Shown: positions 1 to 6,312 of the stretch, piece by piece
How the letters are laid out: each line of letters begins with the position of its first letter
Position numbering within the stretch: position 1 is the stretch's first letter
Assembly: GCA_938003715.1 (NCBI GenBank)
Contig: CALKYK010000049.1
Span: forward strand, 1-9,412
Source of the DNA: an uncultured Gammaproteobacteria bacterium
Lineage (GTDB): Bacteria > Pseudomonadota > Gammaproteobacteria > Steroidobacterales > Woeseiaceae
Direction of reading: 5' to 3'
DNA: 9,412 nt
Notes under the pieces: generated by a model
Database searches by the model: none
The model's input: the letters and a program-made list of their open reading frames with translations, nothing else
What the model was told of the DNA's origin: nothing
Position numbers and translations under genes: made by a program

Positions 1-273
1 CAGCTTTTCCTCACCCACTACAGCCGCGTGACGGAACTGCCGCGGCTCGCCGACGACATGCACCGGCGCATCGACGACTTCGTGACCATCGCCCGGCGCC
101 ACGCCGACGACGACGAACGGACGGCGGCGATGCAGGACAGCCTGTTCGACTATTTCGTCGCCGAGCTTCGCGAGCACGGCTACGCCGGCAGCGAGGAACA
201 GGTTCGTGCTATCGTCGATATCGACGTCATGCTCAACACGATGGGCCTCGAGTACTGGCTCGATCACCAATAA
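1..273 (+). CDS. C-terminal end of a probable MBL-fold metallohydrolase (5' truncated)
   Basis: The frame is open from base 1 and ends at TAA 271-273, so this is the last 90 codons of a gene that starts outside the window. A GTG at 28 lies in frame, but the coding sense continues upstream of it (QLFLTHYSR), so it is unlikely to be the true start. The tail carries LTHYSRV near its beginning, then a mostly helical, charged stretch, and ends in DVMLNTMGLEYWLDHQ. This resembles, from memory, the C-terminal helical extension of MBL-fold metallohydrolases in proteobacteria, where a THY(G/S)RV element is followed by helices and a final NxxGLxxWL motif. The metal-binding HxHxDH motif would lie upstream and cannot be checked. 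Substrate unknown. The next gene starts 13 bases after the stop, with its ribosome-binding site touching this stop codon, which suggests co-transcription. The family call is from pattern memory, not a search. Confidence 0.62.
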   Translation, partial: QLFLTHYSRVTELPRLADDMHRRIDDFVTIARRHADDDERTAAMQDSLFDYFVAELREHGYAGSEEQVRAIVDIDVMLNTMGLEYWLDHQ

Positions 274-286
274 AAAGAGAGTAGCG

Positions 287-1276
287 ATGGACGCATTCCG
301 GGCCTTCCGTATCGACCAGCAGGACGGCCGTATCGTCGCCGGGTTCCAAAACCTCGCGCTGAGCGACCTGTCCGAGGGCGAAGTCGTCATTCGCGTCACG
401 CACTCGACGATCAACTACAAGGACGCCCTCGCGGCGACGGGTGCGGGCAAGATCCTGCGCCGCTTCCCGCTCGTCGGCGGCATCGATCTCGCCGGCGTCG
501 TCGAAAGTTCGAAGGACACCGAATTCAGTCCCGGCGACGCGGTGCTGGTGAACGGCTGCGGACTCGGTGAATCGCGCGACGGCGGTTATGCGGAGTTCGC
601 GCGGGTGCCGGCGCAGGCGGTCGTCCCGGTGCCCGACAACATGACCCCGGAAGAGACCATGCAAATCGGCACGGCCGGCTACACGGCGGCGCTCGCCGTA
701 CATCGCCTCGAGCAGAACGGACAGACGCCGGTCGCGGGGCCGGTGGTCGTCACGGGCGCGACCGGCGGCGTCGGCAGCATCGCGATCGACATGCTGGACG
801 GCCGCGGCTACGAGGTCGTCGCGGTGACCGGCAAGGCCGACCAGGCGGACTACCTGAAAAGCATCGGCGCGCGCGACGTGCTCGTGCGCGGGGACATCGA
901 TCTCGGCAAGCGGCCGATGGAGAAGGGGCAGTGGGCCGGCGCCGTCGACAATCTCGGCGGCGAGGTGCTGACCTGGCTGACGCGGACGATGCAGTACGGC
1001 GGCAATATCGCATCGATCGGGCTCGCCGCGAGCCACGAACTGCACACGACCGTGCTGCCGTTCATCCTGCGCGCGGTCTGCCTGCTCGGCATCAACTCGG
1101 TCGACACGCCGCGCGACCTGCGCCTCGCCGTGTGGCAGCGCATCGGCACGGACCTGAAGCCCCGGCACCTCGATGCGATCGCCGCAACGACAATCGGCTT
1201 CGACGAACTGCCGGACGCATTCCAGGCCTTCATCGACGGCAAGGTCACCGGGCGCATCGTCGTCGAGATTGCCTGA
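287..1276 (+). CDS. acuI: Acrylyl-CoA reductase (NADPH), YhdH/AcuI-type medium-chain oxidoreductase
   Basis: This encodes a 329-residue cytosolic oxidoreductase of the zinc-free MDR superfamily, YhdH/YhfP subgroup. The length is close to E. coli YhdH/AcuI (about 324 residues). Subgroup features visible are NYKDALA at 43-49 followed by TGxGKI, GIDLAG at 65-70, a Rossmann nucleotide-binding loop TGATGGVGS at 156-164, and the C-terminal run TTVLPFILRAVCLLGINSV (254-272) and GRIVVE. Characterised members reduce acrylyl-CoA to propionyl-CoA with NADPH, detoxifying acrylate-derived or 3-hydroxypropionate-derived acrylyl-CoA. The frame stays open 27 codons further upstream, but ATG 287 is chosen because it follows a purine-rich AAAGAGAG (274-281), avoids overlapping the previous gene, and gives the family N-terminus. 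It sits 2.4 kb before a propionyl-CoA-consuming prp operon, which fits this role. A broader quinone reductase activity is the alternative. Confidence 0.88.
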   Translation: MDAFRAFRIDQQDGRIVAGFQNLALSDLSEGEVVIRVTHSTINYKDALAATGAGKILRRFPLVGGIDLAGVVESSKDTEFSPGDAVLVNGCGLGESRDGGYAEFARVPAQAVVPVPDNMTPEETMQIGTAGYTAALAVHRLEQNGQTPVAGPVVVTGATGGVGSIAIDMLDGRGYEVVAVTGKADQADYLKSIGARDVLVRGDIDLGKRPMEKGQWAGAVDNLGGEVLTWLTRTMQYGGNIASIGLAASHELHTTVLPFILRAVCLLGINSVDTPRDLRLAVWQRIGTDLKPRHLDAIAATTIGFDELPDAFQAFIDGKVTGRIVVEIA

Positions 1277-1304
1277 GAGATCCCTTGTGAAAGGAGAACA
1301 CGCG

Positions 1305-2564
1305 ATGCGCATGAGGAAAGCGATACTTTTGATAATCGTTTCGGCGCTCGCGGCCTGTGCGCAGACGCCGGCAACGGACGTAGCGACAGGCGGCGCGTTC
1401 GATCCGGCGCGCCTTGCGCGTATCGCGACCGCGATCGAAGCCGATATCGAAGCCGGCAAGATCCCGGGCGCCGTGGCGCTGATCGTTCATGGCGACGATG
1501 TGGTCTATCACCGCAGTTTCGGTTACGCCGACATCGCCTCGCGGACACCGATGCGGAACGACGCGATCTTCCGCATCGCCTCGATGTCCAAAGCCGTAAC
1601 GACCGCAGGTGTGATGATCCTGTACGAGCGCGGTCACTTCATGCTGAGCGACCCGGTATCGAAGTTCCTGCCGGAGTTCGCCGACGTCGAAGTGATCGAG
1701 GCGATGAGCGGTGACTCGATCGCGGAAACCCGCCCAGCGGCGAACGAGATCCGGATCATCGACCTGCTGACGCATACCTCGGGTATCAGCTACCCGTTCA
1801 TCCGGTCCGCGGTGCAACAGGAGTACGTCGATGCCGGGGTAATCGACGGAGTGACGGCGGCAGACGTCTCGCTCGCCTCCGTGATGCAGCGGCTCGCGGA
1901 GGTTCCGCTCCTGTTCGATCCGGGAACGGACTATGCCTACGGCCTGAGCACCGACGTGCTCGGTTACCTGATCGAGGTCGTGTCCGGCATGCCGCTCGAC
2001 CGTTTCTTCGCCGAGGAAATCTTCGCACCGCTCGGCATGGACGACACCTATTTCTATTTGCCGGCCGAGAAAGCGGCGCGCCTGGTTACGCTGTACGCGG
2101 ACGTCGACGGTCTGCGCGTCGCCGACGGCCAGGAGTCGGACATCAAGATCGACAATCCGCGCTTCCCGGTCGAAGGCGCGCGCCGCTATTTTTCCGGCGG
2201 CGCGGGACTTTCGTCGACCGCGATGGACTACGGCCGTGTCTTAAGGATGCTGCTCAACGACGGCGAACTCGACGGCGTGAAACTGCTTAGCCGCAAATCC
2301 GTCGAGCTGATGCGCGCGCCGCGCATCGACCGGGACGGCGACGGCACGGCGGAGCTGGCGCTCGGCTTCAGGGTCATTACCGACCTCGGCGGGGAGAGCG
2401 AACTCGGAACGCCCGGCCTGTACAGCTGGGGCGGTGCGTTTTACACCTCGTACTGGATCGACCCGCAGGAGGAGCTGGTCGGTGTCCTGATGTCGCAGTT
2501 GATTCCGGCGACGACCGACCTTGCCGGGCGTTATCGCAACCTCGTCTACCAGGCGCTGCGCTAG
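1305..2564 (+). CDS. Exported lipoprotein serine hydrolase, beta-lactamase/class C PBP-like (COG1680-type)
   Basis: This is a 419-residue protein with a lipoprotein signal: basic MRMRK, a hydrophobic stretch, then lipobox LAAC with Cys18 as the expected lipidation site. Ala at +2 suggests outer-membrane rather than inner-membrane retention. The mature part has the serine beta-lactamase/PBP fold (Pfam Beta-lactamase type): catalytic SxxK is S93-M-S-K96 within IFRIASMSK, then LLTHTSG (154-160) and a YAYG element (210-213) where the YxN tyrosine is expected. The third motif near the C-terminus reads WGGAFYTSYWIDP (375-387) instead of the KTG of true beta-lactamases, as is common in the esterase/peptidase-like members. 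The start is ATG 1305, with AAGGAG at 1291-1296 and an 8-base spacer; it alone gives a signal peptide, although the frame is open 44 codons upstream. It follows acuI by 28 bases. Substrate (ester, peptide or D-amino-acid peptide) cannot be told; antibiotic resistance should not be assumed. Confidence 0.85.
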   Translation: MRMRKAILLIIVSALAACAQTPATDVATGGAFDPARLARIATAIEADIEAGKIPGAVALIVHGDDVVYHRSFGYADIASRTPMRNDAIFRIASMSKAVTTAGVMILYERGHFMLSDPVSKFLPEFADVEVIEAMSGDSIAETRPAANEIRIIDLLTHTSGISYPFIRSAVQQEYVDAGVIDGVTAADVSLASVMQRLAEVPLLFDPGTDYAYGLSTDVLGYLIEVVSGMPLDRFFAEEIFAPLGMDDTYFYLPAEKAARLVTLYADVDGLRVADGQESDIKIDNPRFPVEGARRYFSGGAGLSSTAMDYGRVLRMLLNDGELDGVKLLSRKSVELMRAPRIDRDGDGTAELALGFRVITDLGGESELGTPGLYSWGGAFYTSYWIDPQEELVGVLMSQLIPATTDLAGRYRNLVYQALR

Positions 2565-2574
2565 CCGCGATCAT

Positions 2575-2604
2575 TTGGGGATTGTTCCCCGCGTACGATA
2601 AAAT
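2575..2604 (+). promoter_or_regulatory. Candidate sigma70 promoter for the prp operon
   Basis: In the 109-base gap before prpB, TTGGGG (2575-2580) and TAAAAT (2599-2604) are separated by 18 bases and resemble -35 and -10 boxes. The -10 part lies in an AT-rich island that stands out against the GC-rich surroundings. A start of transcription would fall near 2611, just before the palindrome at 2615-2638. This is pattern matching only; the -35 match is partial (TTG plus three G). Confidence 0.45.
2577..2590 (+). repeat. Short perfect inverted repeat (GGGGA-TTGT-TCCCC)
   Basis: Arms of 5 bp surround a 4-base loop, 13 bases after the stop of the serine hydrolase gene. It is G/C-rich but not followed by a T run (the next bases are GCGTACG), so it is not a convincing intrinsic terminator. 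It overlaps the proposed -35 box and spacer, so it could be a weak RNA hairpin ending the upstream transcript, a protein site, or chance. Confidence 0.4.
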
Positions 2605-2614
2605 CGCGCCCCCG

Positions 2615-2638
2615 AAATTTTAATGAGCATTAGAATTT
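2615..2638. promoter_or_regulatory. 24-bp AT-rich palindrome, candidate operator in the prpB leader
   Basis: The arms AAATTTTAATG (2615-2625) and CATTAGAATTT (2628-2638) are inverted copies around a 2-base centre AG, with 10 of 11 positions complementary; the mismatch is T2620 against G2633. Allowing one bulged T (2639), complementarity extends through CCG (2612-2614) and CGG (2640-2642). It starts a few bases after the expected transcription start and ends 35 bases before the prpB ATG, a typical place for a repressor operator. A dimeric GntR-, TetR- or similar regulator is plausible, but the regulator is not in the window and I do not recognise the motif. Confidence 0.6.
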
Positions 2639-2673
2639 TCGGCTGAAACCGTCACGACAACAAAGGAATCGGC

Positions 2674-3567
2674 ATGAGCGCTGGCGCTAGATTCCGGCAC
2701 GCTCTCGATACGGAGCGGCCGCTGCAGATACCGGGCACGATCAACGCATACGCCGCGCTGCTCGCCGAGAAGGCGGGCTTCAAAGCCATCTACCTGTCGG
2801 GCGCCGGCGTCGCCAACGCGTCCTTCGGCCTGCCCGATCTCGCGATGACGACGTTGTCCGACGTCTGCGAGGACATTCGCCGGATCAGCTACGCGACCGA
2901 ATTGCCGCTGCTCGTCGATGCCGACACCGGCTGGGGCGGCGCATTCATGATCGGCCGCACCGTCGCCGAAATGACCCGCGCCGGCGCCGCCGGGTGCCAC
3001 ATCGAAGACCAGGTCGGCGTGAAGCGCTGCGGCCACCGGCCCGGCAAGGCGCTGGTCGATAGCGGCGAGATGTGCGATCGGCTGAAGGCGGCAACCGACG
3101 CCCGCACGGACGACGCGTTCGTCATCATGGCGCGCACCGACGCGCACGCGGTGGAAGGACAGCAGGCGGCGCTCGACCGCGCGGCCGCTTACGTCGACGC
3201 CGGTGCCGACATGATATTTGCGGAGGCGCTGACGACGCTGGACGAATACCGGCAGTTCACGTCGACGATCACGGTGCCGGTGCTGGCGAACCTGACCGAG
3301 TTCGGCAAGACGCCGATGTTCACGGTGGACGAACTTCGGGACGTCGGCATCCGCATGCTGCTGTACCCGCTGTCCGCGTTTCGTGCGATGTCGCGCGCAG
3401 CGGAAAACGTCTACCGCACGATTCGCGAGGACGGGACGCAAAAACCGGCAATCGATTCGATGCAGACGCGCATGGAGCTTTACGACGTCCTCGGCTATCA
3501 CGAATACGAAGAAAAGCTGGACAAGCTGTTCAGCGAGAAAGGCCTGGCGGGAAAGGACCGGGCCTGA
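2674..3567 (+). CDS. prpB: 2-methylisocitrate lyase
   Basis: This 297-residue cytosolic enzyme (E. coli PrpB is 296) cleaves 2-methylisocitrate to pyruvate and succinate, the last step of the methylcitrate cycle. It belongs to the isocitrate lyase/PEP mutase superfamily with a TIM-barrel fold. The catalytic signature KRCGHR is at 117-122 with nucleophile-region Cys119, and the Mg2+-binding acidic pair is in VDADTGWGG (Asp82 and Asp84). SGAGVANASFGLPD (42-55) is the substrate-loop region, and the C-terminal YHEYEEKLD region is typical of PrpB rather than of glyoxylate-cycle isocitrate lyase, which is much longer. The start is ATG 2674, with AAAGGA at 2662-2667 and a 6-base spacer. It is the first gene of prpBCD; prpC begins 21 bases after its stop. 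Regulation is probably through the promoter and palindrome just upstream. Confidence 0.97.
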   Translation: MSAGARFRHALDTERPLQIPGTINAYAALLAEKAGFKAIYLSGAGVANASFGLPDLAMTTLSDVCEDIRRISYATELPLLVDADTGWGGAFMIGRTVAEMTRAGAAGCHIEDQVGVKRCGHRPGKALVDSGEMCDRLKAATDARTDDAFVIMARTDAHAVEGQQAALDRAAAYVDAGADMIFAEALTTLDEYRQFTSTITVPVLANLTEFGKTPMFTVDELRDVGIRMLLYPLSAFRAMSRAAENVYRTIREDGTQKPAIDSMQTRMELYDVLGYHEYEEKLDKLFSEKGLAGKDRA

Positions 3568-3588
3568 CGAAGAAACACGGAGCGAGCG

Positions 3589-4713
3589 ATGAACAATCCG
3601 AAAAAAAGCGGCGGTCTCGCCGGGGTTACTGCGGGCAAGACGGCTCTGTGCACGGTTGGCAAGGAGGGTGCCGGTCTCACCTATCGCGGTTATGACATCT
3701 ACGACCTCGCCGACAACGCGAGTTTCGAGGAGGTCGCGTACCTTCTGCTGCACGGCAAGTTGCCCAATCGCGCCGAGCTCGACGGCTACATCGATCGCAT
3801 CCGCTCGCTGCGCGGCCTGCCCGAGCAGGTGAAGACCGTGCTCGAGATGATTCCCGGCGATGCGCACCCGATGGACGTGCTGCGGAGCGGCGTGTCGATA
3901 ATCGGCAACGTGGAGCCCGAAGGCGATTTCGGGAACCAGGCCGCGGTCGCCGACCGGCTACTCGCCTGCCTGCCGTCGATGCTGCTGTACTGGCACCGCT
4001 TCCACGCAGACGGGAAACGCATCGACGTAGAAACCGACGACGACAGCATCGCCGGTCATTTCCTGCACATGCTGCACGACGAGCCGCCGAGCGACATGCA
4101 CAGGAGCTCGCTGGACACGACCCTGATCCTGTACGCGGAGCACGAATTCAACGCGTCGACGTTCACGGCCCGCGTCATCACCGCGACCCTGTCCGACATG
4201 CACTCCGCGATCACCGGCGCGATCGGCGCGCTGCGCGGCGCGCTGCACGGCGGCGCGAACGAAGCCGCAATGGCGCTGGTGCAGAAGTTCGGCTCGCCGG
4301 AGGAGGCGACGAAGGGCGTGCTCGGTATGCTCGAGCGCAAGGAGCTGATCATGGGCTTCGGCCATCGCGTCTACACGGAGTCGGACCCGCGCAATTCGGT
4401 GAACAAGAAGATGTCGAAAGCGCTGGCCGAGGAGCGCGGCGACCTCACGTTGTACGACATTTCCTGCGCGATCGAGAAAGTGATGTGGGACGAGAAAAAG
4501 CTGTTCGCGAACGCCGACTTCTTCGCCGCTACCGTCTATCACTTCATGGGCATACCCACCTACCTGTTCACGCCGATCTTCGTCTGTTCGCGCGTGACCG
4601 GCTGGGCCGCGCATGTGATGGAACAGCGCGCCGACAACAAGCTGATTCGCCCGGCCGCGGACTACGTCGGCCCGGGCTTGCAGACGTTCGTGCCCATCGA
4701 CGAACGAAAATGA
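3589..4713 (+). CDS. prpC: 2-methylcitrate synthase
   Basis: This 374-residue member of the citrate synthase family condenses propionyl-CoA with oxaloacetate to 2-methylcitrate. The citrate-synthase catalytic triad is visible: His220 in GALHGGANEAAM, His259 in GFGHRVYTESDPR, and Asp310 in NADFFAATVYHFMGIP. His185 (YAEHEFNAS) and Arg354 (IRPAADYVGP) fit substrate-binding positions. The short N-terminus (KTALCTVGKEGAGLTYRGYDI) and overall length match the small PrpC/type II-like group, not the larger hexameric GltA. Context between prpB and prpD makes PrpC much more likely than a housekeeping citrate synthase. The start is ATG 3589, with GGAG at 3579-3582. A palindromic repeat immediately follows its stop, separating it from prpD by 133 bases, unlike the close prpB-prpC junction. 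Confidence 0.96.
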   Translation: MNNPKKSGGLAGVTAGKTALCTVGKEGAGLTYRGYDIYDLADNASFEEVAYLLLHGKLPNRAELDGYIDRIRSLRGLPEQVKTVLEMIPGDAHPMDVLRSGVSIIGNVEPEGDFGNQAAVADRLLACLPSMLLYWHRFHADGKRIDVETDDDSIAGHFLHMLHDEPPSDMHRSSLDTTLILYAEHEFNASTFTARVITATLSDMHSAITGAIGALRGALHGGANEAAMALVQKFGSPEEATKGVLGMLERKELIMGFGHRVYTESDPRNSVNKKMSKALAEERGDLTLYDISCAIEKVMWDEKKLFANADFFAATVYHFMGIPTYLFTPIFVCSRVTGWAAHVMEQRADNKLIRPAADYVGPGLQTFVPIDERK

Positions 4714-4715
4714 TT

Positions 4716-4829
4716 GCTGTCATTGCGAGGCTCGAAGAGCCGAAGCAATCCACTGCATCCTGACGAGAGGGCATGGATTGCTTCGTCCTGCTTCGTCACT
4801 ACGTTCCTCGCAGTCCTCGCGATGACGGC
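4716..4829. repeat. Dispersed-type palindromic repeat between prpC and prpD
   Basis: This is a nested inverted repeat of about 114 bp filling most of the prpC-prpD gap. The outer arms, 4716-4730 (containing GTCATTGCGAGG) and 4815-4829 (containing CCTCGCGATGAC), pair over 15 positions with two G-T pairs. The inner arms CGAAGCAATCCA (4741-4752) and TGGATTGCTTCG (4774-4785) are perfectly complementary over 12 bp around a 21-base loop. The words CATTGCGAGG, GAAGCAATCC and GGATTGCTTCG are, from memory, hallmarks of a repeat scattered between genes in many proteobacterial genomes (REP/MITE-like). As RNA it would form a long stem that could stabilise the prpBC message or reduce prpD expression. It has no T run at its end. 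No transposase is present, so any mobility would depend on a partner elsewhere. Confidence 0.8.
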
Positions 4830-4846
4830 CAGTTACAAGGAGACCT

Positions 4847-6295
4847 ATGTCCACTCACGATTTTCGCTCCGCCAAACGACCGGATCCGGACCCGGCGCTT
4901 GTCGACATCGCCGACTACGTCTGCAGTGAAGACGTCGGCAGCCCGCTGGCCTGGGAAACCGCGCACTACTGCCTGATGGATACGCTGGCCTGCGGTTTCC
5001 AGGCCCTCGACTACCCGGCGTGCACGAAACTGCTCGGTCCGACCGTACCCGGCGCAACCCTGGCCGGCGGCGGGCGCGTCCCGGGCACGTCCTGGGAGCT
5101 CGAGCCGGTAATGGCCGCGTTCAACATCGGCGCGCTGGTCCGCTGGCTGGACTTCAACGACACCTGGCTGGCGGCCGAGTGGGGCCATCCGTCCGACAAC
5201 CTGGGCGGCATCCTCGCCGTCGCCGACTACCTTGCCCGCATGGCGCGCGCCGAGGGCCGTGAACCGCTTTCAATGCGTGACGTACTCGCGGCGATGATCA
5301 AGGCGCACGAGATCCAGGGCGTCATCGCGCTGGAAAACAGTTTCAACCGTGTCGGCCTCGATCACGTGCTGCTGGTGCGGATCGCGACCACCGCCGTCGT
5401 CACGCGCATGCTCGGCGGCGATCGCGACACCGTCATCAACGCACTGTCACATGCGTGGATCGACGGCTGCGCGCTACGTACTTACCGGCACGCGCCTAAC
5501 ACAGGCTCACGCAAGAGCTGGGCGGCAGGAGACGCCACCAGCCGCGGCGTGCGGCTCGCGCTGATCGCTATGACCGGCGAGATGGGCTACCCGTCGGCGC
5601 TGTCGGCGAAAACCTGGGGCTTCTACGACGTGCTGTTCAAAGGCAGGGCGTTTTCCTTCCCGCAGGGCTTCGGCAGCTACGTGATGGAAAACATCCTGTT
5701 CAAGATTTCCTACCCGGCCGAGTTTCACGCGCAGACCGCGGTCGAATGCGCGATGCAGCTGCACGCCGAGGTGAAGGACCGGCTCGATGACATCGAGAAA
5801 ATCGTCATCGAGACCCAGGAGCCGGGCGTGCGCATCATCGACAAGACCGGCCCCCTCGACAACCCGGCCGACCGCGACCACTGCATCCAGTATATGGCGG
5901 CCGTGCCGCTGATCTTCGGTCGGCTGACGGCCTCGGACTACGAGGATGACGTCGCGTCCGACCCGCGCATCGATGCGCTGCGGGACAGGATGGAGGTCAT
6001 CGAAAACGAGCAGTTCACGAAGGATTACTTCGATCCGCAGAAGCGCTACATCGGCAATGCGATCCAGGTGTTTTTCAGCGACGGCTCCAGCACGGAGCGC
6101 GTGGCAATCGACTACCCGATCGGCCACCGTCAGCGACGTGACGAGGGCATCCCGGTGCTGCTGGAAAAATTCAAAAACAGCGTTTCCGGCAAACTGAAGC
6201 CCGCGCAATGGAAGGCGCTCGGCGATCTGTGCGCCGACCGCGAACGGATGCTCGAAACGCCCGTTGACGACTTCATGGCATTGCTGGTCGCGTGA
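4847..6295 (+). CDS. prpD: 2-methylcitrate dehydratase
   Basis: This 482-residue MmgE/PrpD-family enzyme (E. coli PrpD is 483) dehydrates 2-methylcitrate to 2-methyl-cis-aconitate without an iron-sulphur cluster. Diagnostic stretches include RWLDFNDTWLAAEWGHPSDN (99-118), the helical segment around KAHEIQGVIALENSFNRVGLDHV, and SRKSWAAGDATSRGVRLA, all very close to enterobacterial PrpD. The first domain is the all-helical MmgE/PrpD fold and the second, from roughly residue 270, holds the alpha/beta lid region. The start is ATG 4847, with AAGGAG at 4837-4842 and a rather short 4-base spacer. It is preceded by a palindromic repeat and followed 17 bases later by the S9 peptidase gene. Having PrpD means the AcnD-PrpF route is not required; hydration of methylaconitate would be done by an aconitase encoded elsewhere. 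Confidence 0.96.
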   Translation: MSTHDFRSAKRPDPDPALVDIADYVCSEDVGSPLAWETAHYCLMDTLACGFQALDYPACTKLLGPTVPGATLAGGGRVPGTSWELEPVMAAFNIGALVRWLDFNDTWLAAEWGHPSDNLGGILAVADYLARMARAEGREPLSMRDVLAAMIKAHEIQGVIALENSFNRVGLDHVLLVRIATTAVVTRMLGGDRDTVINALSHAWIDGCALRTYRHAPNTGSRKSWAAGDATSRGVRLALIAMTGEMGYPSALSAKTWGFYDVLFKGRAFSFPQGFGSYVMENILFKISYPAEFHAQTAVECAMQLHAEVKDRLDDIEKIVIETQEPGVRIIDKTGPLDNPADRDHCIQYMAAVPLIFGRLTASDYEDDVASDPRIDALRDRMEVIENEQFTKDYFDPQKRYIGNAIQVFFSDGSSTERVAIDYPIGHRQRRDEGIPVLLEKFKNSVSGKLKPAQWKALGDLCADRERMLETPVDDFMALLVA

Positions 6296-6312
6296 TGCGC
6301 GGGGAGAACACG

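Noticed and set aside
233..1459. Long minus-strand open frame of 408 codons opposite acuI and the hydrolase start
   Set aside because: It is rich in Arg, Ala, Asp and Val with no recognisable motif, spans two genes that are clear on the + strand, and is the expected shadow of GC-rich codon usage.
1305..2564. Antibiotic-resistance beta-lactamase
   Set aside because: It shares the fold and SxxK but lacks a KTG motif and has the features of the broad esterase/peptidase-like group.
2620..3867. Long minus-strand open frame of 415 codons opposite prpB and the start of prpC
   Set aside because: It lies across two well-supported enzymes and the promoter gap, shows no domain features, and is explained by third-position G/C bias.
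4716..4829. Intrinsic terminator after prpC
   Set aside because: The stem is long and nested but is not followed by a T run, and prpD follows directly with a good ribosome-binding site; a dispersed repeat explains it better.
4714..4929. Small + strand open frame starting at the prpC stop and running into prpD
   Set aside because: It is made of the palindromic repeat plus out-of-frame prpD sequence, so it is not a convincing gene.
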